Shown here: in pieces, positions 10,501 through 17,247 of the stretch
How positions within the stretch are numbered: the stretch's first letter is position 1
How the letters are laid out: the number at the start of each line of letters is the position of its first letter
DNA from: Amycolatopsis nivea
Lineage (GTDB): Bacteria > Actinomycetota > Actinomycetes > Mycobacteriales > Pseudonocardiaceae
Length of the DNA stretch: 64,000 bases
Reading direction: 5' to 3'
Assembly (NCBI RefSeq): GCF_004522235.1
Contig: NZ_SDLT01000031.1
Span: 55,393 to 119,392, forward strand
Made by a program: the position numbers and the translations under genes
The notes under the pieces: generated by a model
What the model was told of the DNA's origin: nothing
Seen by the model: only the letters and a program-made list of their open reading frames with translations
The model's database searches: none

Positions 10501-13500
10501 AGGCTTTCCGCCCGGCCTCCTCGTCCTGGCGGGACAGCCAGGCGAGGTAGTCGCGCATCTGCGGCACCTCGGGCAGCGCGGTCGTCGCGCCGCCCGCGTA
10601 GAGCTGAGCCAGTTCGTCGATGAGGATGGGGACCGACCAGCCGTCGGTGGCGATGTGGTGTGCGCTCCACAGGAACCGGTAGCGCTCGGCGGCGACCCGG
10701 ATCAGCGTGAAGCGGACCAGCGGCGGGTGCGCCAGATCGAAGCGCTGCAATCGGTCCTGGTCGACGAGTCGCTGCAGTTCCGCCTCGCGATCCTGCTCCG
10801 GCAGCACGGTCAGGTCGATTTCGGTCCACGGCAGCTCGACCGATTCGGCGACCAGCTGCACCGGTTCCCCGTTGCGGCGTCGCCGGAAATATCCGCGCAG
10901 GGCGGTGTGGCGGGTCAGCAGCGTGGCGCAGGCGTCTCGGACGGCGGCGGTGTCCAGGGGGCCTTCGAGGTCCGCGATTGCCTGCACGGCATAGAAATCG
11001 ACGCCCTCGGCATCGAGTTCGGTGTGGAAGAGCATGCCCTGCTGCAACGGCGCGAGCGGAAGCACTTCCTCGACCGGCCCGGCCCGCAGCTCGTCAAGTT
11101 CTCCCGGTTCGAGTTCGACCAGTGCGGCGGCGGGTTCCGGAGCGACGTCGTCCCCGATCGGGACCGCGTTTTCCGCGATCGCCGCCGGTGTCCGGGCTTC
11201 CAGCAGGTCGCGCGGGGTGATGACCAGCCCGGCCTTGCGCGCGCGGCTGACCACCTGGATCGAGCTGACGCTGTCGCCGCCGAGCGCGAAGAAGTTGTCG
11301 TCGATGTAGACCTTCGGCACCGTCAGCACCTCGGCCAGCACGTCGCACAGGATGGCCTCGACGGCGTTGCGCGGGGCCCGGCCGACCGCTTCGGCGGCGA
11401 AATCCGGCTCGGGCAGCGCGTCCCGGTCGACCTTGCCGTGGACAGTCAGCGGCATCGCGTCGAGCACGACCATCGCGGGCGGCACCAGGTAGTCCGGCAG
11501 CCGCTGCTGCAGTTCGCTGCGCACGGACGGCACGTCGACCGGCTCCGTGCCGACCAGGTACGCGGCGAGCCGTTTGGTCCCGGCGTCGTCGCGCACCACT
11601 ACGACCGCGTCCGCGATCTCGGGCAGCTCGCGCAGGGTCGCCTCGATCTCGCCGAGTTCGATGCGGTGACCGCGGATCTTGACCTGGAAGTCCCGGCGCT
11701 CGATGAACTCCAGTGCTCCGTCGGCGCGGCGCACTACGCGGTCGCCAGTCCGGTACATCCGCGTGCCCGGCTCGCCGAACGGATCGGCGACGAACACCGA
11801 ACCTGTCTTGCCCGGATCGCCCACGTAACCGCGGCCGACCACCAAACCGCCGACGTACAGTTCGCCAGCCGCACCGGCCGGAACCGGACGCAGCTCGTCG
11901 CTCAGCACGTACAGCCGGGTGTTCCGCACTGGAAGACCGATCGGCGTCCGCAGCCCGCGTACATCGTCCACACTGGACAGAACCGCGTGCGTCACGTCGT
12001 CCGAGCACTCCGTCGGACCGTAGGCGTTCACCAGCGGGATCTGCGGGAAGTACCCGAACCAGCGCACGCACAGGTCCGGCGGCAACGCCTCGCCCGTCAC
12101 CACCAGCCACCGCAGACCGGCCAGCTCCGGCGGACCACCGGCGTCCCAGAAGTCCAACGCGGCCCGCAGCAACGACGGCACGACTTCCAGCACCGACATG
12201 CCCAAGCCGAACAGCGTCTCCGGATCCGCCGCGATCTGCCGGTCCACCACGCGGACCTGACCGCCGACCACCAGCGGCGCGAGCATCTGCCACACCGACA
12301 CGTCGAACGTCAGCGGCGCGTTCTGCACGACCACGTCCGACGCGCCCAGCCCGAGGTCTTCGACCTTCGCCAGCAGGTGGTTCATCATCCCGAGCCGCGA
12401 AACCATCGCGCCCTTCGGACGACCGGTCGAACCCGACGTGAAGATCACGTACGCGACGTCGTCGTCCGCGCCGACCACCGGTGCCAACTCGGGGTCGACC
12501 GTGCCGTCCAGCTCCACGACGTCCACCGGCAGCTCTGCCGCAAGCTCCTGGTACTCCGGGGCCGCGAGCACACAGGCCGCGCCGCTGTCCGCCACCAGGT
12601 CGCGCAACCGCGCCAACGGAAGCGTCGGATCCAGCGGCACGTAAGCACCACCGGCACCGAGCACGCCAAGAACCGCCGAGATGAAGCCACTCCCCGGCCC
12701 AGCGAGCACGCCGACTACGCGTCCGGCAGGCAACCGCCGCGACAACGCCGAGGCCATCCCGACCAGGTCCGCATAGCTCACCGCACCGGCAGCATCAACC
12801 ACCGCCACCGCGTCCGGAGCCTGCGCGCGCACCCGCTCCACCACGCCCGCACCCACCGGGCCGCGAGCGCCCAGCCCGGCGGCGAGCAGTTCCTCGCGCT
12901 CCTGTGCGTCGGCGACATCGATGCGGGCGAGCGGCGCGTCCGGATCGGCGCGCGCGAAGCGGTCCAGGAATCCGGCGAACCGGTGCAGGTGAGTGTCCAC
13001 TCCGGACTCGTCATAGAGATCCGGGTTTCCGTTGAGGTGCAGTTCGATCCCGCCGCCGGGTTCGTCGAGGACGGTGATCGACAGATCGTTCGTGATCCCG
13101 GTCGACAGATTCCGCACGCGGGTCACGCAGTCGCCCAGCCGCAGGCCGGGGTCCGCGGGCAGCACGTTGACGAAAGGCCCGCCGAACGGCCGCCGCTCGT
13201 CGCTGCGCACGCCGATGTCGCGGCGGATCTGGTTGACGTGATACCGCTGGTGCTTCAGCGTGCGGGCGAGCTCCCGCGAGGCTTGCTTCAGCAGCAGCTG
13301 CGGCGTCATCGCCGGCGTGACCTGCATTTTCAACGGCAGGTAGTTCGCCATCATCCCCGGGATCGTCCGCGTCCGGACCCCCGCGCGGGCGGCGACCGGG
13401 ACGGTCAGCATCAGGTCCTGGATCCCGGAAAGACGCTCGGTGTAGGCGGCCATCGCGGCGAGCAGGAAGGTCGGCAGGGTCACCCCGGCCTGTGCCACCG

Positions 13501-14218
13501 CCTTGCGCGCCGCGGCGGCCGCGTCGGCGGGCAAGGCGAGGGTGCGGCGAAGGAATCCGCGGGCCGGCGCGGGTTCCTTGCCGGACAGGCTGATCAGGTC
13601 CGGGACCGTGCTGAAGTGGCTGCTCCAGAACTCGCGGTCACGGCCGAGGTGCGTCGAGTTCTGGTAGGCGAGTTCGGATTCCAGCAGGTCCCGGAACGGC
13701 GGCAGCGGACGGCCCTCGGGCTCCTTGCCGGTCAGCACCGCCGTGTACAGCTCGCCCATCCGGCGGTGGCAGATCGCGGCGCTGAACCCGTCGCCCACCA
13801 GGTGGTGGGTGGTGAGATACCAGAACCGCCGGCGCGGGCCGAGCGTGAGCAGCGCGGCGCGGAACAGCGGGAAATCGCTGACCGAGAACGGCCGGGCCAG
13901 GTCCTCGTGCATCCACGCGAGCGCGGCCGCCTCGGGGTCCGGTTCGCCGGACAGGTCCAGGAAGCTGACCGGCAACTCGGTCAGCGGCTCGACCACCTGG
14001 CGCGGTTCGCCGTCGACCTCGAAGAAGCGCGCGCGGAAGCATTCGGCCTCGTCGGTGAGCAGGCGGAACGCCTCGACGAACACCGGCACGTCCAGGTCGC
14101 CGGAGATGTCCAGGTAGTCGGCCATCGCGTAGGCGAGACCGCCTCCGGACAACTGCTCGTCGAACCAGACGTCGGTCTGGGCCGTGGACAGGGGCAGGCT
14201 GGTCTCGACAGCGGTCAT
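4538..14218 (-). CDS. Non-ribosomal peptide synthetase, C-A-T-C-A-T-C-A*-T-TE
   Basis: 3226 residues. Order: C1 (HHLVGDG at 138-144), A1 (about 450-900), T1 (GGDS, Ser983), C2 (HHIATDG from 1187), A2 (about 1490-1930), T2 (GGHS, Ser2021), C3 (HHIAGDA from 2200), a degenerate A domain (about 2515-2870), T3 (GGNS, Ser2916) and a thioesterase (GWSYGG, Ser3049). A1 and A2 both have TSGSTGRPKG, FDVSVW, NAYGPTECSDD and GKVDR. By alignment to GrsA I read the same pocket in both, D-V-W-E-V-T-A-D-D-K. The Glu and two Asp suit a basic residue such as Dap, which the neighbouring sbnA and sbnB genes make. The third A domain lacks the P-loop, FDxSxW and YGPTE, and its A10 Lys is replaced (PDGSLDR), so it is probably inactive. 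C1 at the N terminus fits a starter C domain that accepts an acyl group. There is no E domain. ATG 14218 overlaps the sbnA stop. Confidence 0.92.
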   Translation of the reverse strand: MTAVETSLPLSTAQTDVWFDEQLSGGGLAYAMADYLDISGDLDVPVFVEAFRLLTDEAECFRARFFEVDGEPRQVVEPLTELPVSFLDLSGEPDPEAAALAWMHEDLARPFSVSDFPLFRAALLTLGPRRRFWYLTTHHLVGDGFSAAICHRRMGELYTAVLTGKEPEGRPLPPFRDLLESELAYQNSTHLGRDREFWSSHFSTVPDLISLSGKEPAPARGFLRRTLALPADAAAAARKAVAQAGVTLPTFLLAAMAAYTERLSGIQDLMLTVPVAARAGVRTRTIPGMMANYLPLKMQVTPAMTPQLLLKQASRELARTLKHQRYHVNQIRRDIGVRSDERRPFGGPFVNVLPADPGLRLGDCVTRVRNLSTGITNDLSITVLDEPGGGIELHLNGNPDLYDESGVDTHLHRFAGFLDRFARADPDAPLARIDVADAQEREELLAAGLGARGPVGAGVVERVRAQAPDAVAVVDAAGAVSYADLVGMASALSRRLPAGRVVGVLAGPGSGFISAVLGVLGAGGAYVPLDPTLPLARLRDLVADSGAACVLAAPEYQELAAELPVDVVELDGTVDPELAPVVGADDDVAYVIFTSGSTGRPKGAMVSRLGMMNHLLAKVEDLGLGASDVVVQNAPLTFDVSVWQMLAPLVVGGQVRVVDRQIAADPETLFGLGMSVLEVVPSLLRAALDFWDAGGPPELAGLRWLVVTGEALPPDLCVRWFGYFPQIPLVNAYGPTECSDDVTHAVLSSVDDVRGLRTPIGLPVRNTRLYVLSDELRPVPAGAAGELYVGGLVVGRGYVGDPGKTGSVFVADPFGEPGTRMYRTGDRVVRRADGALEFIERRDFQVKIRGHRIELGEIEATLRELPEIADAVVVVRDDAGTKRLAAYLVGTEPVDVPSVRSELQQRLPDYLVPPAMVVLDAMPLTVHGKVDRDALPEPDFAAEAVGRAPRNAVEAILCDVLAEVLTVPKVYIDDNFFALGGDSVSSIQVVSRARKAGLVITPRDLLEARTPAAIAENAVPIGDDVAPEPAAALVELEPGELDELRAGPVEEVLPLAPLQQGMLFHTELDAEGVDFYAVQAIADLEGPLDTAAVRDACATLLTRHTALRGYFRRRRNGEPVQLVAESVELPWTEIDLTVLPEQDREAELQRLVDQDRLQRFDLAHPPLVRFTLIRVAAERYRFLWSAHHIATDGWSVPILIDELAQLYAGGATTALPEVPQMRDYLAWLSRQDEEAGRKAWQDLLDGLPGPTRVAPDLPAAANLPATVELALSESDTAHLYAWAREHELTVSTIVQACWAILVGRLAGQQDVVFGAVASGRPAELPGVETMVGMFVNTVPVRARLDPARPVRDLLAELGRQQAAMVSYQHIGQAQLSGAIPDSGELFDTAVVFENVPAGDGGPLVMLGEDVRVVDAVTLDSRHYPLSLVVEPHASLVFRFDYLREAFGDDRVRDLAQQFRALLDTVLGDPDRLLGRIDVVAEPAQTFLLGATGPVGAGVVERVRAQKPDAVAVVDDSGSVTYADLVGLASALSRRVPPGRVAGVLAGPGIGFISAVLGVLGAGGAYVPLDPTVPLARLQGLVEDSGAACVIAAPEFRELAANLPVEVIELDGVIDTEPTPVVGADDDVAYLIFTSGSTGRPKGAMVSRRGMVNHLLAKVEDLALKPSDVLVQNAPLTFDVSVWQMLAPLMVGAQVRAVSRETAADPDALFGLGMSVLEVVPSLLRAALDFWDAGSPPDLTGLRWLVVTGEALPPDLCVRWFGYFPNIPMVNAYGPTECSDDVTHAVLSSVDDAQGLRVPIGLPVRNTRLYVLGDELRPVPPGAAGELYVGGLVVGRGYVGDPVKTGSVFVADPFGEPGTRMYRTGDRVVCRADGALEFVERRDFQVKIRGHRIELGEIEAGLLAQESVTDAVVVVQGSDAANRHLVGYVAGTARPEDLQAQLAELLPAYMVPSAIVVLDRLPLTAHGKVDRKALPAPESFTGQEKRGPRTPVEEQLTRLYAEVLGLPEAGIDDDFFELGGHSLLATALVSRIRSELNVELPLRDLFEARTVAALAGRLASAGQARAAFRKLDRPDPLPLSYAQQRMWFLNRLEGDHGGYTIPLAVRLSGELARSALAAALDDLTARHEILRTVFPDTDGVPFQRVLDAGESLRTAPMPEDLAAALAEEVARGFDLAVDLPLRSKLFGPDQNGDHVLLLVLHHIAGDAWSVDVLARDLATAYEARLSGTSPQWTELPAQYADYSVWQHSLLDDTKDGESARLLKHWREALAGLPGELALPVDLPRRASAGYRGGTIEFELSSTVHRDLARLAHDQGASLFMVVQAALATLLTRLGAGTDIPLGSLVAGRPDEAVHDLVGFFVNTLVLRTDTSGDPRFTELVARVRDADLAAYAHQDLPFERLLEATQPARSMSRQPLFGVLLSFYDVPPSEVGLGSLTARPEMLAPTHKKFKFDLTFQLGQHKGERGLEGTLEYNADAFTAETAQLLVDRLTLLLTAAAEDPGQPLSRIDLRTPAERVTPAAPALEVPDGLLVPGDIGLREQANRLARALQAQGAGPGETVTVDLPPGRDRWAAIFGVLAIGAAWTPSGESRYTIPADVSGFADTDLEVSLPGAELAYRGDAVFSRDALAATIAALLKELPLTAGDRLLAPDTEFALPVVLAALHVGAVVTVAPAAEIAELASSVDPSVVVLTPSIAKMLALRPGTRVVNFGESFLDGALNCEGTAASSWLSLVNGRPFAHRQANVLDQSRQPVPRGGRGELYLADAPTGLPARIRLDGTVEVIREAQVRGFAVPLGQIEAALHRQPSVAAATVIAEDDALIAYVVPQWERGVDPLALREALATELPDYLIPTAFAELDTIPVAPDGSLDRSALPAPAAQTSQDISETVELLRTAFAETLGIADPDIQTGFFELGGNSLQSVRLVALARRAGLRLTVADVLTHGSIERLAALAERAEPDLADLPDPFAPVLPIRPTGTKPPLFCLHAGLGLSLPYLGLAAHLPDRPIYGLQSPGISGAEQFPDSVEQVAEDYLKHIRRLQPHGPYHLLGWSYGGLLAFEFAVRLEAEGETVGSLSILDSYPQDGTEAALSRHELLVDFLEHVGFHDTEAGTELTPADVIAVLRQGDSRLADIGEERMTRVLAVMDNNAALAHRYRPTRFTGAVELFVAAEGLTDAEVAERAGRWVPHVSGPVRAHRIECGHEYLMDPGPQAEIGAATAGTLASNEESQ
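8600..9780 (-). repeat. NRPS A2 segment duplicated from, or to, the A1 segment
   Basis: This stretch of A2 (GPVGAGVVERVRAQ through the A8 region) matches the A1 segment at about 11700-12870 almost residue for residue. Lines near 8641-8900 and 11761-12020 are clearly alignable at the DNA level, with mostly third-position changes. The flanking C and T domains are much less alike, so the A domain core alone has been duplicated or homogenised. Confidence 0.8.
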
Positions 14219-15195
14219 CGCGGCACCTCGGAAAGTCGGTCGGTGGTCTGCCCGGGCACGCGGCCGAGCGCGTCGGCGGCCCAGTGGTCCCGGTAGACCG
14301 TGTCCAGGTAGTGGTCGCCCAGATCCGGGGAGATGGCCACGGCGGTCAGGTCGCGGTCCTCGCGGGCGAGCCAGGACAGCGCTCCGGCGACGACGGTGCC
14401 GGTCGAGCCGCCGAACAGGAACCCGTGCCCCACCAGCGTCCGGCACATCTCCACGGTTTCGGTTTCCTCGACGTGCACCACGTCGTCCACCAAGGACTCG
14501 TCGAGCAGCGCCGGGCGGATCGCGGAGCCGAGCCCGGGAATCTGCCGCGGCCCGGGCGGGCCGCCGAAGCTCACCGAGCCGACGCTGTCCACCGCGACCA
14601 CCCGGATCGACCGGCGCGCCTCGCGCAGGTACCGGGCGCAGCCCATCAGCGTCCCGGCCGTGCCGGTGCCGACGAACAACACGTCGAGGCCGGGGAACAT
14701 GCGCAGGATCTCCGGGCCGGTGGTCCGGTAGTGCGCGGTCCAGTTGCCCGGGTTGGTGTGCTGGTCGAGCCAGACGTAGTCCTCGTGCTCCGCGCAGAGG
14801 CTCTCCACCAGCCGCTGCCGCGCGCCGACCAGCCCGTCGACCGGATGCGGTTCGGTCAGCACGCGGACCTCGGCGCCGTAGTTCTGCATCAGCTGCCGCG
14901 CGGACAGCGTGCAGTGGTCGTCGGTGACGCAGATGAACCGGTAGCCGCGGCTGGCCGCGACCATCGCGAGCGCGACGCCGATGTTCCCGGACGAGCTCTC
15001 GACGATCGTCTGCCCGGGACGCAGCCTGCCGTCGCGTTCGGCGCGCTCGACGATCTCCAGCGCGGCCTTGAGCTTGATCGACCCGGCGAAGTTGAACCCC
15101 TCGCACTTGACGAACAGGTCGCGGCCGACGAACCGGCGCAGGTCGACGTACAGATCCGGGACGGTGAACTCCTGAGGGGCGGATATCACCCGCAC
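14215..15195 (-). CDS. sbnA: SbnA-like PLP synthase for diaminopropionate biosynthesis (copy 2)
   Basis: 326 residues, closely parallel to the copy at 157-1134: K41 in FAGSIK, SSSGN loop, GGSTGT phosphate loop, and the shared end region ISPDLGDHYLDTVY. It should make the glutamate-serine conjugate on the path to Dap. The start is GTG 15195, preferred because GGAGG lies 6 nt upstream; GTG 15189 overlaps the previous stop and is the alternative. It is coupled by ATGA to the NRPS. Two sbnA copies but only one visible sbnB suggest dose increase or a slightly different nucleophile for one copy (inference). Confidence 0.85.
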   Translation of the reverse strand: MRVISAPQEFTVPDLYVDLRRFVGRDLFVKCEGFNFAGSIKLKAALEIVERAERDGRLRPGQTIVESSSGNIGVALAMVAASRGYRFICVTDDHCTLSARQLMQNYGAEVRVLTEPHPVDGLVGARQRLVESLCAEHEDYVWLDQHTNPGNWTAHYRTTGPEILRMFPGLDVLFVGTGTAGTLMGCARYLREARRSIRVVAVDSVGSVSFGGPPGPRQIPGLGSAIRPALLDESLVDDVVHVEETETVEMCRTLVGHGFLFGGSTGTVVAGALSWLAREDRDLTAVAISPDLGDHYLDTVYRDHWAADALGRVPGQTTDRLSEVPR

Positions 15196-16394
15196 GGCAA
15201 ACCTCCGCGGTTCAGCGCCGGGAACGACTCGCCCTGGCCGACTTTGCCGGCGAGCAGCCCGGTGAAGACGATGAGTTTCTGGATGTTCGCGGCGCCTTCC
15301 ATGAATTCGACGCCGCGTGCGTCGCGAATCAGCTTGTCCAGCAACGGATGCGTCCAGCGCGCGCCCGGCCCGAAGAACCGGCAGGCCGCCCTGGTCGCGT
15401 CCTCGGCGAGCCTGCTCGCTTCGGCTTTGGCGGACGAGGCGAGGTGCCCGCCGCGGCTGCCGCCCGCGTCCACCTCCATCGCCGCGAGGTGCACCAGGTT
15501 CCGGACGCTCTCGATCCGGTAGCCCAGCTGGTCCCATTCGGCTGCCGCGCCGCCGGTGAGCAGGCCGCCTTCGGCCCGGACGTACTCGTGCGCCGCTCGC
15601 GCGATGCCGATCGCGATCGCCGCGACGCCGGGACGGAGGCGGTTGAACGTCAGCGTGGCGGCCCACATCCCGCGCCTGGCCGGGGAAAGATGGTGGCCCA
15701 GGACCCGGTTCGCGGGAATCCGCACGTTGTCGAACTCGAGGGCGCAGAATCGTGCGCCGCGCAATCCGAGCATGCCCAGCGGTTCGGCGTGGAAGCCGGG
15801 GGAAGCGGTGTCCACGAGGACCGCCCGCACGCCGAGCGGGCCGGGCGCGGTGCGGGCGAAGACGACGCCCATGCCTGCGCGGGAAGCGTTGCCGACATAC
15901 CGTTTCCGGCCGTTCAGCACGAAGTCGCCGTCCGGTCCCGGAGTCAGGCTCGTGGTCAGCGCGTTCGCGTCGGAACCGGCGTCCGGTTCGGTGAGCGCGA
16001 AGAAAGTCCACGTTGGACGGTCGACGAGCCGGCCGTAGAACCAGGCTTTCTGCTCGTCGTCGCCGAGCACGTCGAGCAGCACGCCGGACATGGACGCGCC
16101 CGGTGCCGCGAGCGTCGCGCCCGCGTCGCCCCGGGCGAACTCCTCCAGCAGCACCGTCCGTTCCAGCGCGCTCATCCCGTGGAACCGGTGCCCGGCGACG
16201 TTGATGCCCTCCGAGCCGTACTCCCCCGGGACCAGCAGCTGCGCCATGCACCGCACCGCGGGCAGGTCAGCGAACTGGTCGACTGCCTCGGGATCGCGGT
16301 CGAGCACCGCACCGGCGGCACGCAGGCCGGTCGCCCACTCGGCGGCGAGATCTCGCAGCGCCAGCAAGGGTTCGGTCAGCACAGTGCCCGTCAC
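15186..16394 (-). CDS. Acyl-CoA dehydrogenase family flavoprotein
   Basis: 402 residues, full family length. The N-terminal helical domain is followed by the FAD-contacting stretches FFALTEPDAGSDA and KRYVGNASRA, then the C-terminal helical bundle. Family members oxidise the alpha-beta bond of acyl thioesters; in natural-product operons the substrate is often bound to a carrier protein. A stand-alone carrier protein lies two genes upstream, so an acyl- or aminoacyl-S-carrier protein is the likely substrate. The GTG start overlaps the preceding stop (GTGA). I could not assign the catalytic Glu with certainty. Confidence 0.85.
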   Translation of the reverse strand: MTGTVLTEPLLALRDLAAEWATGLRAAGAVLDRDPEAVDQFADLPAVRCMAQLLVPGEYGSEGINVAGHRFHGMSALERTVLLEEFARGDAGATLAAPGASMSGVLLDVLGDDEQKAWFYGRLVDRPTWTFFALTEPDAGSDANALTTSLTPGPDGDFVLNGRKRYVGNASRAGMGVVFARTAPGPLGVRAVLVDTASPGFHAEPLGMLGLRGARFCALEFDNVRIPANRVLGHHLSPARRGMWAATLTFNRLRPGVAAIAIGIARAAHEYVRAEGGLLTGGAAAEWDQLGYRIESVRNLVHLAAMEVDAGGSRGGHLASSAKAEASRLAEDATRAACRFFGPGARWTHPLLDKLIRDARGVEFMEGAANIQKLIVFTGLLAGKVGQGESFPALNRGGLPCG

Positions 16395-16960
16395 GTCGTC
16401 CCCTCGGCCATTTCGTGGACGCTCGCGAGCAGCTCCGAGACGTCGGCGACCTCACCCGGTCCACCGGCCAGGAAACCCTTCGCCCCCAACAGTCCGAGCA
16501 GTTTCCGGTCCACATCGGACAGCAAGTGGTGCAGATACCGCACCCGCGCGGGAGCCAGCGTCTCACCCGCGGCCAGCAGATCAGCTTCGACCGCGAGCTG
16601 GCCGTTGAGCGCCGTGGCGAGGCAGTCCTGGATCATCTGCTTGCGCAGCAACGACTCTTCCCCTGAACGCCGCTCGCCCAAGTACCGGACGCACTCGTCG
16701 CGCAGGGCCTGGGACAGCCCCAGCCGCACCCACACCAGGTCCGGCCCCGCGGGCGCGCCCGGCAGCCCCCGGGCGAACGCGACCGCGCCGCCGGGCAGCT
16801 CGGCTTCCCGCAGGATCTCCGTCCCGGCGGGCAGTTCTCCCGCCGGGACGGCCGCGATCGCGGTGTTCCGGGGCCCCGTCCGCAGCAGCTTGAGCGCGGG
16901 CGCGACGCCCTGCTCCCGGGCGACGCGACGGCACTCCTGCCACGACGCCTGGTCAGGCAC
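16391..16960 (-). CDS. Unassigned all-helical protein in the NRPS operon
   Basis: 189 residues, no family recognised with confidence. The second half (LLRKQMIQDCLATALNGQLAVEA, then RYLHHLLSDVDRKLLGLLG, shown in part) looks like the C-terminal four-helix bundle of acyl-CoA dehydrogenases, without the FAD-binding middle domain. It overlaps the carrier protein upstream by 8 nt and the acyl-CoA dehydrogenase downstream by 4 nt. It may therefore be a partner subunit of that dehydrogenase or a docking protein for the carrier. GTG 16960 has no clear ribosome binding site, as expected of a coupled gene. Confidence 0.75.
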   Translation of the reverse strand: MPDQASWQECRRVAREQGVAPALKLLRTGPRNTAIAAVPAGELPAGTEILREAELPGGAVAFARGLPGAPAGPDLVWVRLGLSQALRDECVRYLGERRSGEESLLRKQMIQDCLATALNGQLAVEADLLAAGETLAPARVRYLHHLLSDVDRKLLGLLGAKGFLAGGPGEVADVSELLASVHEMAEGTT

Positions 16961-17222
16961 GGATTTCCGCGATGACGAACGCGGCGAGCGAACGCACCGA
17001 TTCGAAGTGCTGCATCTCCAGGTTCTCGGTGTCGAACTCGATGCCGAACGTGTCCTCGAGCTGCATCAGCAGCTCCAGCACACCGGTCGAGTCGAGGCCG
17101 GCGTCGGACAGCCGGGTGTCCTCGGAAAGGTCGGCGACGTCGCGTTCGAGCACCGCGCCCAGCGCGCCGGTGATGCCCTCGACGACCCGGTCCTCGGTCA
17201 AGGTCTGCGTGGTCTCAGTCAT
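16953..17222 (-). CDS. Stand-alone acyl/peptidyl carrier protein
   Basis: 89 residues with the carrier-protein four-helix pattern and the 4'-phosphopantetheine site in DAGLDSTGVLEL (Ser in LDS). It is separate from the three T domains of the NRPS. With the flavin dehydrogenases on either side it probably carries an acyl chain or amino acid while it is desaturated, before transfer to the C1 domain. No dedicated ligase for loading it is visible in the window. Confidence 0.88.
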   Translation of the reverse strand: MTETTQTLTEDRVVEGITGALGAVLERDVADLSEDTRLSDAGLDSTGVLELLMQLEDTFGIEFDTENLEMQHFESVRSLAAFVIAEIRA

Positions 17223-17247
17223 GGCTCTCCTTCTCCTTACACGGGGT

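Noticed and set aside
10660..11100. Epimerisation domain after T1
   Set aside because: The LPLAPLQQGMLFH start is E-like, but HHIATDGWS and the later GMFVNTVPVR region mark a condensation domain.
10655..14296. 1213-codon open frame on + opposite the NRPS
   Set aside because: It is the antisense of highly GC-biased NRPS codons; it shows no family motif and the - strand has clear C, A and T domains.
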